Translations under genes and position numbers: made by a program | Notes under the pieces: generated by a model | Databases searched by the model: none | What the model was told of the DNA's origin: nothing | The model's input: the letters and a program-made list of their open reading frames with translations, nothing else | Shown here: one piece after another, positions 12,086 through 22,870 of the stretch | How the letters are laid out: every line of letters begins with the position of its first letter | Position numbering within the stretch: position 1 is the stretch's first letter | DNA from: Ctenosaura bakeri | Taxonomy: Eukaryota > Chordata > Lepidosauria > Squamata > Iguanidae | DNA length: 64,000 nt | Direction of reading: 5' to 3' | Assembly: GCA_948474755.1 (NCBI GenBank) | Contig: CAOLHI010000734.1 | Coordinates: 1,022,914 to 1,086,913, forward strand

Positions 12086-13998
12086 GTGCCTGGCAGGACC
12101 CACCAATACCCACTCTTCAGCCTACCATCAGCGCTCGGAGACCGACCGACTCTCGCTCGACACCTAGCGGAGTGGCAGTATGTCACTACGGACTCTTGGG
12201 TGCTTTCCATCGTCCGTCTTGGCTACGCCATCGAGTTTCTCGAATTCCTCCTCGCGGCGTTTACTACTCCACGCCGTCGAGTCCGGCCCTCCTGGAAGAG
12301 ATCCAATCCCTCCTCCAGAAAGGGGCGATCGAGCGGCTCCCGCAAGAGGCCAAGACCACCGGCTTCTTCTCCAGGTACTTCACGGTACCGAAAGCCGACG
12401 GTACCCTCCGGCCGATCCTAGACCTCAGAGGGGTGAACTACTACATCCGCCCCAAAAGGTTCAAGATGGTCACGATACCGTCGATCCTACCCTTCTTACA
12501 TCGAGGGGACTGGTTCGCCTCCATCGATCTCCGAGACGCATACTTCCATATCGCCATTCGCCCGCAGCACAGACGGTACCTCCGCTTCGCAGTCGACGAC
12601 ACCTGTTACCAGTACAAGGTGCTGCCGTTCGGACTCTCGACTGCCCCAAGGGTCTTCACCAAGTGCATGGCCCCGGTGGTATCCTACCTGCGGACGAAGA
12701 GCGCTTCCGTCTTCCCCTACCTCGACGATTGGCTGTTGGTGGCGTCCTGCAAACAGAGACTTTACCACGACGTCCACATGACGTTGTCACTCCTGACCCG
12801 CCTTGGTCTACGAGTGAATCCGAAGAAGTCCCACCTCGAGCCGGCGAGGATCTTGGACTTCATCGGGGCGACGCTCGACTCGACCTCCGCCAGGGCGTAC
12901 CTACCAGAGTCTCGAGCACAAACCTTGATCCGGGCCGCCGCTCACGCTCGTGCGGCCCCGACGTTATCTGCGAGAAGCGTCCAGCAGCTCTTGGGCTACA
13001 TGGCTGCGACGACCGCTGTGACATATCTCGCCAGGCTGAGAGCGAGACCTCTTCAACACTGGTTCGTCCGCATATTCGACCCCCTGCGAGATGAACAGAC
13101 ACTCCAACTGCAGCTGCCGGGAGACGTCCGCTCATCCCTCCGATGGTGGCAGTCGCGACGCAATCTCATGTCAGGGATGCCTTTCCAACAGCCGACACCG
13201 AAGGTGACGGTAACGACCGACGCCTCCCTGTATGGATGGGGTGCCCACTGCGGCGATCTCAGAGTCCGCGACAGATGGACCGACGACGAGACCGCTCTCC
13301 ATATCAACGCGCTGGAGCTGCTCGCCGTCTGGAAAGCCCTACGGGCGTTCCGCCATGCCGTGGCGGGGCGCACGGTCCTGATTCTGACGGACAACACCAC
13401 CGCCGTCTGCTACATCAACAGACAAGGTGGGACTCATTCCACGACCCTGCTCGACATCGCGCTCGACCTGTGGGAATGGTGCATTCGCCTGCACACGCAT
13501 CCCGTGGCGGTTCACCTGGCCGGGCAGGAGAACACCACGGCAGACGCCCTCAGCAGGGACACCTCATCCCATCACGAATGGTCTCTCTCCGGAGAGGCGT
13601 TCAGACTGATTCGGGACCGCTGGGGCGAACCATCGATCGACCTCTTCGCGACCAGGGAAAACGCGAAGTGTCACCGATTCTGTTCCAGAGCGGGCCACGA
13701 TCGTGCCTCCATCGGGGACGCTTTCCAGTTTCCGTGGACCGGGGAACTCCTCTACGCGTTCCCGCCGTTCCCGCTGCTCGGCCGGACGATATCGAAGATC
13801 CTCGCCGACCGAGCCGACGCGATCCTGGTAGCCCCGTACTGGCCGAGGCAACATTGGTTCGCACCCCTGCTACAAGCCGCACGAGACGACCTACTCCGGT
13901 TGCCACCGACACCGGACCTGCTCTCCCACTCCGGCGGCCGAGTCCTCCATCCGGACCTGCCACGCCTGGCCCTCCATGCCTGGAGGATATCGCACTAG
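12086..13998 (+). pseudogene. pol: DIRS reverse transcriptase-RNase H-methyltransferase, one frameshift
   Basis: The N-terminal part (DRPTLARHLAEWQYVTTDSW) lies in frame 2; near 12243-12250 the coding frame moves to frame 1, where it runs open to 13998. RT motifs include PKADGTLRPILDLRG and the catalytic YLDD at 12718-12729. RNase H follows with its acidic residues in TTDASLYGWG, INALELL, LTDNTTAVCYIN and ADALSRD. The last part (DLFATRENAKC, GDAFQFPW, YAFPPFPLLGR, VAPYWPRQHW) matches the DAM-like methyltransferase domain described in DIRS elements. One missing base explains the frame change. No ATG stands at the frame-2 start, so initiation is probably coupled to gag termination. Confidence 0.9.
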
Positions 13999-15011
13999 AC
14001 GATCCCGTGCTCGGTACCGTCCTCGTCGCGGCCAGGAAGGAATCCACCCGTCGCAACTATCAATACAAGTGGCGACGCTTCCTGACCTTCGCTAACGAGA
14101 GGAGTGAGCCGGTATCGCCCGCGGGGCTCTCGACCGTCCTGCACTTCCTCCTGCACCTCCGGCAACAGGGCCTGGCGTTTCCATCCCTGAAGGTGTATCT
14201 CTCCGCGATCGTGGCATACCAACCGCCACGATCTGCTGCCTCGGCCTTCTTCAGGAACGATACCGTTAAGCGGTTCCTGAAAGGACTTCATCATCTCTAC
14301 CCGCCGGTATCGCCGCCGCTACCGCCGTGGTCCCTCTCGCTGGTGCTCTCGCAGCTGACGAAGCCGCCCTTCGAGCCAATGGCGACCTCGGATGACAGGC
14401 TCCTGACAATGAAAACTGCCTTCCTGGTGGCGGTGACCTCAGCGAGGCGAGCGGGTGAGATCACAGCTCTTCGTTCCGATGAGCCCTTCACGGTCTTCCA
14501 CAGGGACAAGGTGGTCCTGAGACCTGACATCTCGTTCCTGCCAAAGGTGGTGTCCAGTTTCCATCTCAACCAGGACATCATCCTGCCTGCCTTCTTCCCG
14601 AACCCGACGACACCGTTGGAGCGGTCCCTCCACTCCCTGGACGTGCGTCGGGCATTGGCTTTCTACAAGGACAGGACTGCTTCCTTCCGACAGACGCCGC
14701 ATCTCTTTGTTTGCTATGGGCGACGTCGGAAGGGCCTAAAAGTGTCCACCCAGCGCTTCTCCAAGTGGGTGGTAAGGACTATTGAACTGGCGTATGAGCT
14801 CGCGAGGAAGCCTCCGCCAGTCCTGCTTCGAGCCCACTCCACCAGAGCTGTGGCTACTTCTGCGGCCCTCCTGCGAGGAGTTGACCTGCATGAACTCTGC
14901 CGTGTGGCGACCTGGTCCCAACCATCGACCTTCGTGCGCCACTACAGGCTCGACTGCCGGTCGCGCAGAGATGCCCGGTTTGGACGTGAGGTGTTGGCTT
15001 CCGTGCTGTAG
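13950..15011 (+). CDS. DIRS tyrosine recombinase
   Basis: This frame overlaps the end of the RT frame; the recombinase begins near LEDIALDDPVLGTVLVAARK and runs to the stop at 15009-15011. The start codon is uncertain because the frame is open far upstream (to 13143). An N-terminal SAM-like DNA-binding part (ESTRRNYQYKWRRFLTFANE) is followed by the catalytic core: arginine in SARRAGEI (near 14440), HxxR in HSTRAVAT (near 14834) and the nucleophilic tyrosine in FVRHYRLD (14943-14945). All catalytic residues are kept and no stop interrupts. It would integrate the circular cDNA. It is the only intact enzyme of this copy. Confidence 0.9.
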   Translation, partial: SGPATPGPPCLEDIALDDPVLGTVLVAARKESTRRNYQYKWRRFLTFANERSEPVSPAGLSTVLHFLLHLRQQGLAFPSLKVYLSAIVAYQPPRSAASAFFRNDTVKRFLKGLHHLYPPVSPPLPPWSLSLVLSQLTKPPFEPMATSDDRLLTMKTAFLVAVTSARRAGEITALRSDEPFTVFHRDKVVLRPDISFLPKVVSSFHLNQDIILPAFFPNPTTPLERSLHSLDVRRALAFYKDRTASFRQTPHLFVCYGRRRKGLKVSTQRFSKWVVRTIELAYELARKPPPVLLRAHSTRAVATSAALLRGVDLHELCRVATWSQPSTFVRHYRLDCRSRRDARFGREVLASVL

Positions 15012-15048
15012 GACCTGACCCGCCGTCCGACCGGTAAGCTACACAGTC

Positions 15049-15154
15049 TCCTAGTGTATGAAGGCACAGAGACCACGAAGAAGAAGAACAGGTTGCTTAC
15101 CTGTAACTGTGGTTCTTCGAGTGGTCATCTGTGCCATCATACACACCCGCCCTT
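15049..15154 (+). repeat. DIRS internal complementary region (end-to-end junction)
   Basis: The first half (15049-15089) is the reverse complement of the left terminus and the second half (15087-15154) the reverse complement of the right terminus; they meet at AAC (15087-15089), the complement of the terminal GTT. This is the DIRS hallmark used as template to complete the element ends during circle formation. One extra AAG triplet sits in the left-derived half compared with the actual left end. Confidence 0.9.
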
Positions 15155-15189
15155 CCTCCCCTCTTTCTCAGGTCCCTGTAGGTTCTACG

Positions 15190-15383
15190 GCGGACGACAG
15201 AACTGAGGAGAGACCGTTGCTCGGCGGGAGGAGCATGCGCAGTACCGGCGTGGGGGAGGGGTTCCCGCCAAGCGAACAAGCTCTAGAAGTTTCCGAACGC
15301 TACCGCGCAGGCGCTAAAGCTCCTAGTGTATGATGGCACAGATGACCACTCGAAGAACCACAGTTACAGGTAAGCAACCTGTT
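15190..15383 (-). repeat. DIRS right inverted terminal repeat
   Basis: An inverted near-perfect copy of the left terminus (GCTAAAGCTCCTAGTGTATG at about 15316-15335), followed by a 3' extension GATGGCACAGATGACCACTC up to GTT at 15381-15383. The extension contains CAG|GTAAGC (15367-15375), a consensus-quality 5' splice site on the strand of the host gene. Confidence 0.9.
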
Positions 15384-15467
15384 CGTCTTGCTGCTGTTCC
15401 CATCATCTCTCACTGTAGGCTGTGCTGGTTAAGGGTGATGAGACCAGCATTCAAAAACATCTAGAGC

Positions 15468-15655
15468 AGTGGTGCTCAGGCTACCTGATGTGGAGGACCA
15501 GCACTTACTGTTTTCTGTTATGCTGGGGATCTGCACCAAATTTGTGCCCATTGGCTAAAATTGCTTCTTTCTTTCCTGGAAACTTGCCAGGGACCACTGG
15601 CAAATGTCCAAGGGACTGGCACTAGTCTGGGGGCCACCACTTTGAATTGCACTCA
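15468..15655 (+). mobile_element. Possible hAT-like MITE relic
   Basis: It opens GCAGTGGTGCTCAGGCTACC and closes near GGGCCACCACTTTGAATTGC, with a middle that repeats 'gaccactgg' motifs, the layout of old hAT-type non-autonomous elements in reptiles. No clear target duplication is visible. The DIRS element appears to have inserted just upstream in similar old repeat sequence. Confidence 0.35.
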
Positions 15656-16795
15656 TCTGGAAGGCTGCATATTCTTTACTCTTGGTTTTCATTTGCTAAA
15701 GTTCTTCACAGCTGCATGAGAGATGTTCAACAGGTTGTGGAGTATTGTCTAGACAGAATGGAAGGGCTGCTGCTTTTCCTTCTTTGGAGGGCATAGCTTT
15801 GAAAAGTTGCATTTTGGGGCATATTAAGAATCCCACAGGCTACATGGCCACTGGGAATTATAGTCCATAATCATATTTTCAAGCTCTGGAGGAGACTATC
15901 ACGTTGGAGCTGGATCTAGGCCCAGTGGTATGCTTGTGCACACTCAAATATGTATGCATGCATACACCTGATTACTGATGGTTGTTCTTCTGATAGCCTT
16001 GACATCTTTTAGCTTTCATTTATTTATTAGAAGTATTTCTTCTTCTTCATTTCCATCCCAAACCTTAGTGCAAAGTGACAGCATTCTTTGAAACATGATT
16101 TTTACAGTGTTTGAAACCACAGACCATTTAACCCTCCTAGAATTATAATTTATTGTTGGAATGCCATAATGAAATGTCAAGGTATGGAGATAATTAATAA
16201 GTATGTAAGGTTTTGTGCACTGGCTTGCACATGTTGAGAAGCTGCTTTAAAAATTGCATTCACTGAATGGAGGGGAGGAAAGGAATTAGCATGGTTGGCC
16301 CCACCCTCCAGTCTCCATATGTGACTTGCTCTTTACTTAAAATGGCACACGCAAGGTCGCTTCTGAATGACGAAATGGCAGAATTACCAGAACAACTCAT
16401 TGATGTCTTATAAATTGACCAGTGGTTGTGTTGATAACATTTAATCCAAGTACTTAAGGATTGTGTGTGTTAAAGAATGTTGTAAAAATTTTAGTCTTTT
16501 ACTGGGTTATGACGCATGCAGTTGATTGTTATGTAGTGATACATACTTTGTGATCTTTACTGAATTCTTATTGGGATTTTCTTTTCCAATTTTTTTTTTA
16601 AATAATGGGCAGAAAGATGAGCCAGAACTTTCTAGTACTGTGGCTCTGGTTTTCTTTTTTTTTGACAAGGATGACTAATGAACTGCTGATAGATTTTAAA
16701 ACTAGAAAAAAGTTGTGCTTCTTGGGAGTCACAGAGTACAGTACCCCTAGGCTCTAACCTATTTGATGAAATTGTTTGATACTCTGTTTTTGAAG
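15656..16795 (+). other. Intron C-D, last part; no clear feature
   Basis: Unique-looking AT-rich sequence leading to the acceptor TGTTTTTGAAG at 16795. I find no element or coding segment that I can support. Confidence 0.5.
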
Positions 16796-17047
16796 ATTGT
16801 TTGGAAGATAATACCTTGAGTATATTTGGAGAGGAGGAAGGAGAAGATGAAGAACTGGAAGCAGCTGCAAATCATTTAAACAAGGACTTTTATAGTGAAC
16901 TAATTGATAAAGACAGACCACAGGAAAAAGAAACTTCTGTAAGGCCACCTGCCCTGGAATCACTTCTTGGCCCTCTCCCTACTGCGGCCAGTCTTGGGAT
17001 AACAGAATCTATAAAAGAGTGTATATTGACAAAGGATCGAGATCCCA
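16796..17047 (+). CDS. Exon D of the unidentified host gene (acidic region)
   Basis: The acceptor AG is at 16794-16795 and the donor GTAAGT at 17048. The 252 bases, joined in phase 1 to exon C, read [20 protein letters not shown], then [20 protein letters not shown], a polar stretch, and [20 protein letters not shown] with an ISx-helix-like end. The [13 protein letters not shown] run is strongly acidic and continues the character of exons A to C. It is open over its whole length and ends in phase 1, so at least one more exon must follow, but I cannot find it in the window. No enzyme motif is visible. I do not recognise the family. Confidence 0.85.
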
Positions 17048-18324
17048 GTAAGTATAAGTTGAAATCTTTGAACTGAGTTGTGATGCATGAGGTGTACATA
17101 TGTTTTTTGTCTAAACATCTTTTTATGGACATAGAAGGAGGGGAGAGCACTAGCTTTGTCCCCATTCATCTCCTGGTCTGTCACTCTCCTTGTATGATTG
17201 AGGACACTCCAATAATGACCACATAGGACTGTGTAGAAGCTCCAGTTGTTCACTGTGGAATTTTAATTCTGTATGCTAAACAAATGTTTAATATTCTGTG
17301 AGGAGTGTTCATGGGTAGTGTTTGTGTTAGAATCTTTGCATCAGCCAAATGGTGTTATATACTGAAAACTTCAGATGAGGTGAGAGGCCTCATACTTATG
17401 TGGAGCAGGCCACTGAAACAAGGGGTGGGGAACTTTTGATGTTCACAAAGTTGAAGACTACAATTTCCCAAATCCTGTAGTTTTAATCATGCTTGGTGGA
17501 ATTGATGGGAATTCTAGGCCGTAACAACTGAGGAAGATTGGGGGTGCATCACAACATGGGAGGGCATGCCCCAGCAATCCATGCATCTGGACCCATGTAT
17601 CTGAGCCCAGTGGAAGTGACACTGTGACACAGTCATCACTTTATGTAAATCTCTTCCAATGTTACCGCGTTAATTCAAAACCACAGCAGGGTTTTTAGCA
17701 GCAAAAAAATGTAAAGAATTTATTAAATGATTTTCTCTTGTACAAGAGGGGAGCAGTTGTGCATCAGGCACTAAAAATATACTACTCCAAGGAAAATGGC
17801 TACACACAGGTAGCTTTACACCCTGCTAAGCATCCATTACAGAAGCAAGAAATGCTAATTATTGGCTAACCCATTTACATACGTATAGGAACTATGTCAT
17901 GAATACATTATTATGTCACCATGCAAGCACTACGCATGCCCCTAGAGGCGGTCCCAAATTTTAATACCAGATTCCACCTTAGGGATGTAATTTTGATATT
18001 AAAATGAAGCCTTATGAGGCTCATGGTCACCAAAATTCATCTCTTGTGGTCACTCCCCTTGGCCTAGTTTGGCCTACTCCAGACACTGCAACCCACAAAG
18101 TCTACCTCTCTTTCACACCTGTTGAGCTCACTCAGTTAGTTGTCTCCTTTGCAGTCTACCGTTGCTTTACTTGGCTTCCTGTTGTTCTAAGTTCTACAAG
18201 CTGATTTTCCTGTTATCTGCATCCAGCTGCAAGCATAAGCATTCTTCTTGTTTTCCCATTGCACTTTTTGCTAATTCAGTATGCTTACTATTAAGCTATT
18301 GATTAATTGTTTCCTAATTATTAT
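17048..18324 (+). other. Downstream intron start; old repeat fragments
   Basis: Near 17407-17535 a GGGGTGGGGAACTTTTGATG...GAATTGATGGGAATTC pattern resembles an eroded reptile hAT MITE ('...ggaac...aactcccatc...'). The rest, including 17640-18320, shows nothing I can assign. Confidence 0.35.
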
Positions 18325-18640
18325 ACCCCTACACCAAGACTAAGACTTGAGGCAGCTTACAATTCAAATGAAATAAGAAGTAAAACCACAGACATTTAAA
18401 ATATACAAGAAATCCATATTAAGCTGTCTGTAAAATTTAAAACATTGAAAGGATAGAACAGAAGTGGTACAACACAGTAAAATGGAAAGCCCTTTATATG
18501 AAGAAAAAGTTCCCAAATGCTTGGTGGAATAGAAAAGTCTTCACTGGCTGATATAAAGGCAACGAGGAGGTGCCAGCCATTCTTGGGAAGGGAATGCAAA
18601 ATTCTGGGGAGGCCGCAAAGGAGGTTTTCTCCTGCCTTCC
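18325..18640 (-). mobile_element. L2-like LINE 3' fragment
   Basis: In antisense it shows the usual order of this family: a CTTGAGGCAGCTTACAATTC start, an A-rich middle, then a GTGGAATAGAAAAGTCTTCA and a TGGGAAGGGAATGCAAAATTC block. It is non-coding and eroded. The same family recurs at 6739-7060 and 47106-47545. Confidence 0.5.
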
Positions 18641-19869
18641 CATTATGCCCTAATTTGTTTCCCAGTAGTTGACTATCCTATAGACCATCTTTCTATCATG
18701 CATGTTTTTGCTTTTCTTGGAAATAGGTTGAACCAGTGGCTTCTATCCAATCATATGTTGTCCACAGAATAAACAGGAATGGTTTTGTTCAGCTGCTAGC
18801 AACTAGCAAAGCCCTAGGCTGGCAAGATTTAGGCTGTTCTCTTCTGAACATGTTGTGTGTTTTGCTGTTCCTTCAGTATACTGTACATGTTTTTGCTTTC
18901 AGAAGATTCATTAACATTGGTGTGAAAGTTTCTGGAACATTTATAGGTTCTTCTACTGTCCTGCATTGTTTGTACTCACAATATGCTGTTTGTTATTTAA
19001 TTTGAACAGTTTTTCCACTGTCCTTTCTTGGGGACATTCATAATTTGATATATATTCGAATGCCCTTGTGTAGTGGCAGCAGAATGCCCCACTGTGGACT
19101 TCCTGGTGGCATTGTGAAAAACAGGTTGTTGGACTACTTGAATCTTTAGTCTGCTCTGATAGGGCTCTTCTTAAGTTCTTAGACAATGTCTGTAGACCAA
19201 CTATGTTGACAGAGGAGCAGACTTCAGGAGCAGAAAGCAAGTCTTATTTAATGAAGAATACATGCAAAGCTTGCTTCTCTACTCCAATTTCAGATCCAGT
19301 AAATTGGGCTGAGGAACTGCATGGAGGGTGGAGGCTAAAGTTTGCTTCCCTATACTCCAAGCAGCTTGCCTTAATGCATTGCTGGCAAACTGAATGTGAT
19401 TTTGTCACCTGTGACTCTTATGCAGTCAGAACTTTTTTTCAGGGGCTTGGGGGGATTTGAGGAGAATTAAAAGAGGGAAAGGCAGTGGGGTGGTTTTAGA
19501 GTGTTTGGAGTGATTGGGGGTATATAATCATGGGGAAACTGCACACATTTTAATTTGAGAAAGTGACTGGAGGATATCTCTAGGAACTTAGTGGGCACTA
19601 AAATGAAGCTGGAGACTCATACTTTCTAGACTTGTGCAATAAATGAAATCTGTCCTTCAGTCTTCTGGAACCAACTAATGGTCTTCTCATATCTCTGGTC
19701 TTGGATGTCTCTAGTTTGTCCTGTTCTCTGTACATCTCAAGCTTTTTGCAGCAGCCTCCTGCCTGCCACACCTGACCCTGGATGTCAAATGCGCCTTTTC
19801 GCTTTAAAAAATCCACTTTAAATCTTGTGTAGGCAGCTTATGGGTCCTGTCAGATAAGAGCTTGGAACT

Positions 19870-20595
19870 TGTTTTTGTTAACTGCCATCAAATTGACCTT
19901 GACTTATGGCAACCCAGTGAATGAGAGAGCCCCTGAAGTCACCCTGTCCACAACCGCCCCACTCAAGTCGGGACGTGCCTTCCTTGATGGAGTCTATCCA
20001 TCTGTAATGCGGTCTTCCTCTTTTCCTACTGCCTTCCACCTTCCCAGGCATTATTGTCTTTTTCTAGAGAGTAATGTCTTCTCATGATATGACCAAAGTA
20101 CAACAGCCTCAGTTTAGTCATCTTGGTTTCTAGGGAGAGTTCATGCTTGGTTTGCTCTAGGACCCATTCATTTGTCTTTTTAGCAGTCCAGCGTATCTGT
20201 AGAACTCTTCTCTAGCATCTCATTTCAAATGAGTTGATCTTTTTTCTATCAGCTTTCTTCACTGTCCGCTTCCACAACCATACATAGAAATTGGAAATAT
20301 GGTGGCATGGAAATCCTAACTTTAGTGTTTAATGATACATTTTTACACTTGAGGATCTTGTCTAGTTCCTTCATAGTTGCTCTTCCAAGTGCTAGTTTTC
20401 TTCTGATTTCTTGACTGCAGTCTCCATTTTGATTAATAACTGAGCCAAGATATAGAAAATCTTGAACTACCCCAATGTCTTCATTGTCTGCTTTAAAGTT
20501 ATATAAATGATCTGTGGTCACTATTTTTGTTTTCTTAATATTCAACTGTAAACCTACCTTTGCACTTTCTGTCTTGACTTTCTTCAGTAACTGTT
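19870..20595 (-). mobile_element. Bov-B (RTE clade) LINE, 3' part
   Basis: The minus-strand frame 20545-20249 reads LYNFKADNEDIGVVQDFLYL, then GSVINQNGDCSQEIRRKLAL and GRATMKELDKILK, the C-terminal region of Bov-B reverse transcriptase (family pattern FLGS-I-DGDCS-EI-RRL-LGR-AM--LD). Downstream, at 19875-19925, is the GTTGCCATAAGTCAAGGTCA-type 3' end also carried by the Sauria SINEs. The copy is 5'-truncated and has lost the end of its coding frame. Bov-B supplies the enzyme for Sauria SINEs. Confidence 0.8.
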
Positions 20596-22085
20596 GAGCT
20601 TAATTTCTACATACTATCCAGTGGTATTACAGGTATTTGGGGTGAGATTTTTAAGTTATATGCCATAACATATATTAATAAGACATATTACTTGACCTAG
20701 AAATTATATATCTTATTGATTGCAGTGTCAAGTAGCCCAGTTTATTTTAGAAACTCCTCCACTGTAATGAATAATATAGCAAGTTATTTCTTTTAAACAT
20801 TCAAATGGTGTTTTTTTTTTTGAAAAATAACTTTTCAGTCTCCATGCCAGAGAGATGTTTGAAAATGGTAGTACTGCATGGGTGGTTTTGTCCCACAGAG
20901 TTTGTGTGCTGTAGTGAAGATGGCAAGGAAGTTTAGGGCATTGCCGTTCTTACTTGAACAGGTTTGCTTTAAAATTACCTTTTTTCATTTTGCGTTTTGG
21001 CCTCAAGGTAAGTCATGCTTCTTCCCTGCAGTGTCCCTGATCCTAGCTGCTTCTCTCTTTGCTCTTACTGAGGCATGCATTATTTTTATATTCCTTAGCA
21101 CTACTTGTCAAAATCCTTTAGTGTGTGACCTGTGGTTGCCCAAATGAAACTCCCTGAAAATGTGCAAATTGCTTTCAGTTTGCTCTTAATGTATATTCCA
21201 TGTACCGTATCATGCTGAAAAGGTCCTTCAGAGCACACAGTGATAAATCTCAGCTGAGGCAAACCTTTTGAATTGAACCTTGCATGTGCAGCTCATAAAT
21301 TTAGCAGTCTTTATAGACTGTTGTATCTGTGATTGAGCCTTCATTATGTCATTAATGAGATGTGAAAATCTTGCTGCAGCCAGCATAGTAATAGTGGAGT
21401 TTTCCTTCATCCCCCGTCCCCTAGGAACTCTATATCCCACTTCAACTATCTGGAATCTGTGATACAAACTACAATGGGTGTAATTTTGTTGCTTATTAGA
21501 TGTGTAGGTTACACTTAAAAACCTGTGTTCTTCTGCATGTTCTTTTGATTAAAAATGGAGAGTTCTTTGGAATTTCTACTCATTGGTTGAACCTGATTTT
21601 GAAGAAAATGTGCAGCTCTAAAAACTCAGAGGTGACTTCGTGTGTTCATTAAAAGAGGAGATAAGGGGGACTTATGATGCTTTCTTCTGATGTGTGAAAA
21701 CACTGTTATACTTGGAAATTGATGGGTGACCTGGACGGTCATAGTTCTGTGGTGGACAATATTGTGGTTGACAACACTAATCCAATCAGATGGAGTAGAG
21801 ATTGGCTTTTCCCTTAATAATCTCTAAGCTGGTGCCTCTTTGTCTTTCAGTCCCACCAGTCATTTTATCAAACTTTGATAGAAAGAAAAAGCCCACTTAC
21901 TTTTTATTTTTTTATTTTGCAAAAGGTCATTTCTCTTCATAGGCATATCAGATTTATATTTATCAGTTGTGTGGGTTTTAAAGATATAAAACATATCAGT
22001 AGCATGGTTGGGAGTAAATGCAACTATTATAATAATACATGATAAACATAATATTAAATAATAATTCTGGTGTTATTATGTGCTA
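20596..22085 (+). other. No clear feature
   Basis: Unique-looking AT-rich sequence. I see no repeats, coding segments or splice-flanked frames that I can support. Confidence 0.45.
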
Positions 22086-22293
22086 TTAATTTTTTTTCTA
22101 ACTTATGGCCACTCTATTATAGGGTTTTCTTGGCAAGATTCATTTAGGGGAAGTTTGTCAATGTCATCTTCTAAATATAAGAGAGTGTGGTTTGCCCATG
22201 ATCAGCCAGAATTTTTCTGTGACTAAGTAGGAATTTGAACTCTGGTCTCCGGAGTCTTAATCCAACATTTGGACCACCACACCATGTTGGCTC
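22086..22293 (-). mobile_element. Sauria-type SINE (minus)
   Basis: Antisense order: tail with CTTATGGCCACTCTATTATA, GGGTTTTCTTGGCAAGATTC, GGTTTGCCCATGATCA and a head ending CACACCATGTTGGCTC at about 22293. The tRNA-related head and the Bov-B-type tail identify it. It is diverged from the other copies by many point changes. Confidence 0.7.
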
Positions 22294-22751
22294 AATAATC
22301 CATTAGTAATGAAAACTATAATAATACTGGCTAAATTTTTACTGCTATAGTAGCACAAAATGCAAATTAAAAATGGCAGTAGTATTATGGAGAATAATGT
22401 TTATTTCTATGACTAAAACCAATGTCCCACCTAGATTTAGATGATGGGAACAAGCCATCATCTAGATCACAAAACTGTGATCTGCTGACAACTGTATCTG
22501 ACAACTTCAGAGACTTCAGCTGGGCAAGAAAGTGATAGCCATTTCTTTACTTCGGTTCTCAAATGGTCGCACTAGTTCCAATCTAGCTTCTGAGCACAAA
22601 TCAAAATGTTGGTTTTTTACTTTTTAAAGCCTTATGTGATTTGGAACCTAGTTACCTGGATATGCAGCATCCTTTATGTTTTGGCCCTCGATTTTAAGAT
22701 CAACCAAGGAGATTCTACTGATAGTGCTGCCATTATCACAAGGTAATCTGT

Positions 22752-22870
22752 GTAACCGGCATGGTATAGTAGTTTGTATTGAGGGGAGCCGGGTTCAGAT
22801 CCCCACTAAACTGTTAAGCTTGTTGGCTGCCTGGGGACCAATCACTGTCTCACTAACTCACAGGATGGTG
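22752..22870 (+). mobile_element. tRNA-headed SINE fragment
   Basis: CCGGCATGGTATAGTAGTTT and GAGCCGGGTTCAGATCCCCAC give degenerate A- and B-box positions. The following TCACTGTCTCACTAACTCAC matches the body of the second SINE type seen at 42456. It is truncated. Confidence 0.45.

Larger units (their letters stand above)
9305..15383 (+). mobile_element. DIRS-type tyrosine-recombinase retrotransposon, near complete
   Basis: About 6.08 kb of GC-rich DNA within an intron, in the same orientation as the gene. It has all structural hallmarks of DIRS1-like elements: inverted terminal repeats (not direct LTRs), an internal complementary region, GTT at both outer ends (9305-9307 and 15381-15383), no target-site duplication, and gag, RT-RNase H-methyltransferase and tyrosine recombinase frames in order with overlaps. 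DIRS elements replicate through a circular DNA that the recombinase integrates, so no integrase is needed. Four single-base-type frame changes (three in gag, one in RT) break this copy, whereas the recombinase frame is open throughout. High ORF conservation and near-identical ends point to a fairly recent insertion. Confidence 0.95.

Noticed and set aside
9510..14942. Many long open frames on the minus strand and in other frames across the DIRS element
   Set aside because: They are mirror effects of GC-rich coding sequence. They lack motifs, whereas the plus-strand frames carry RT, RNase H and recombinase residues.
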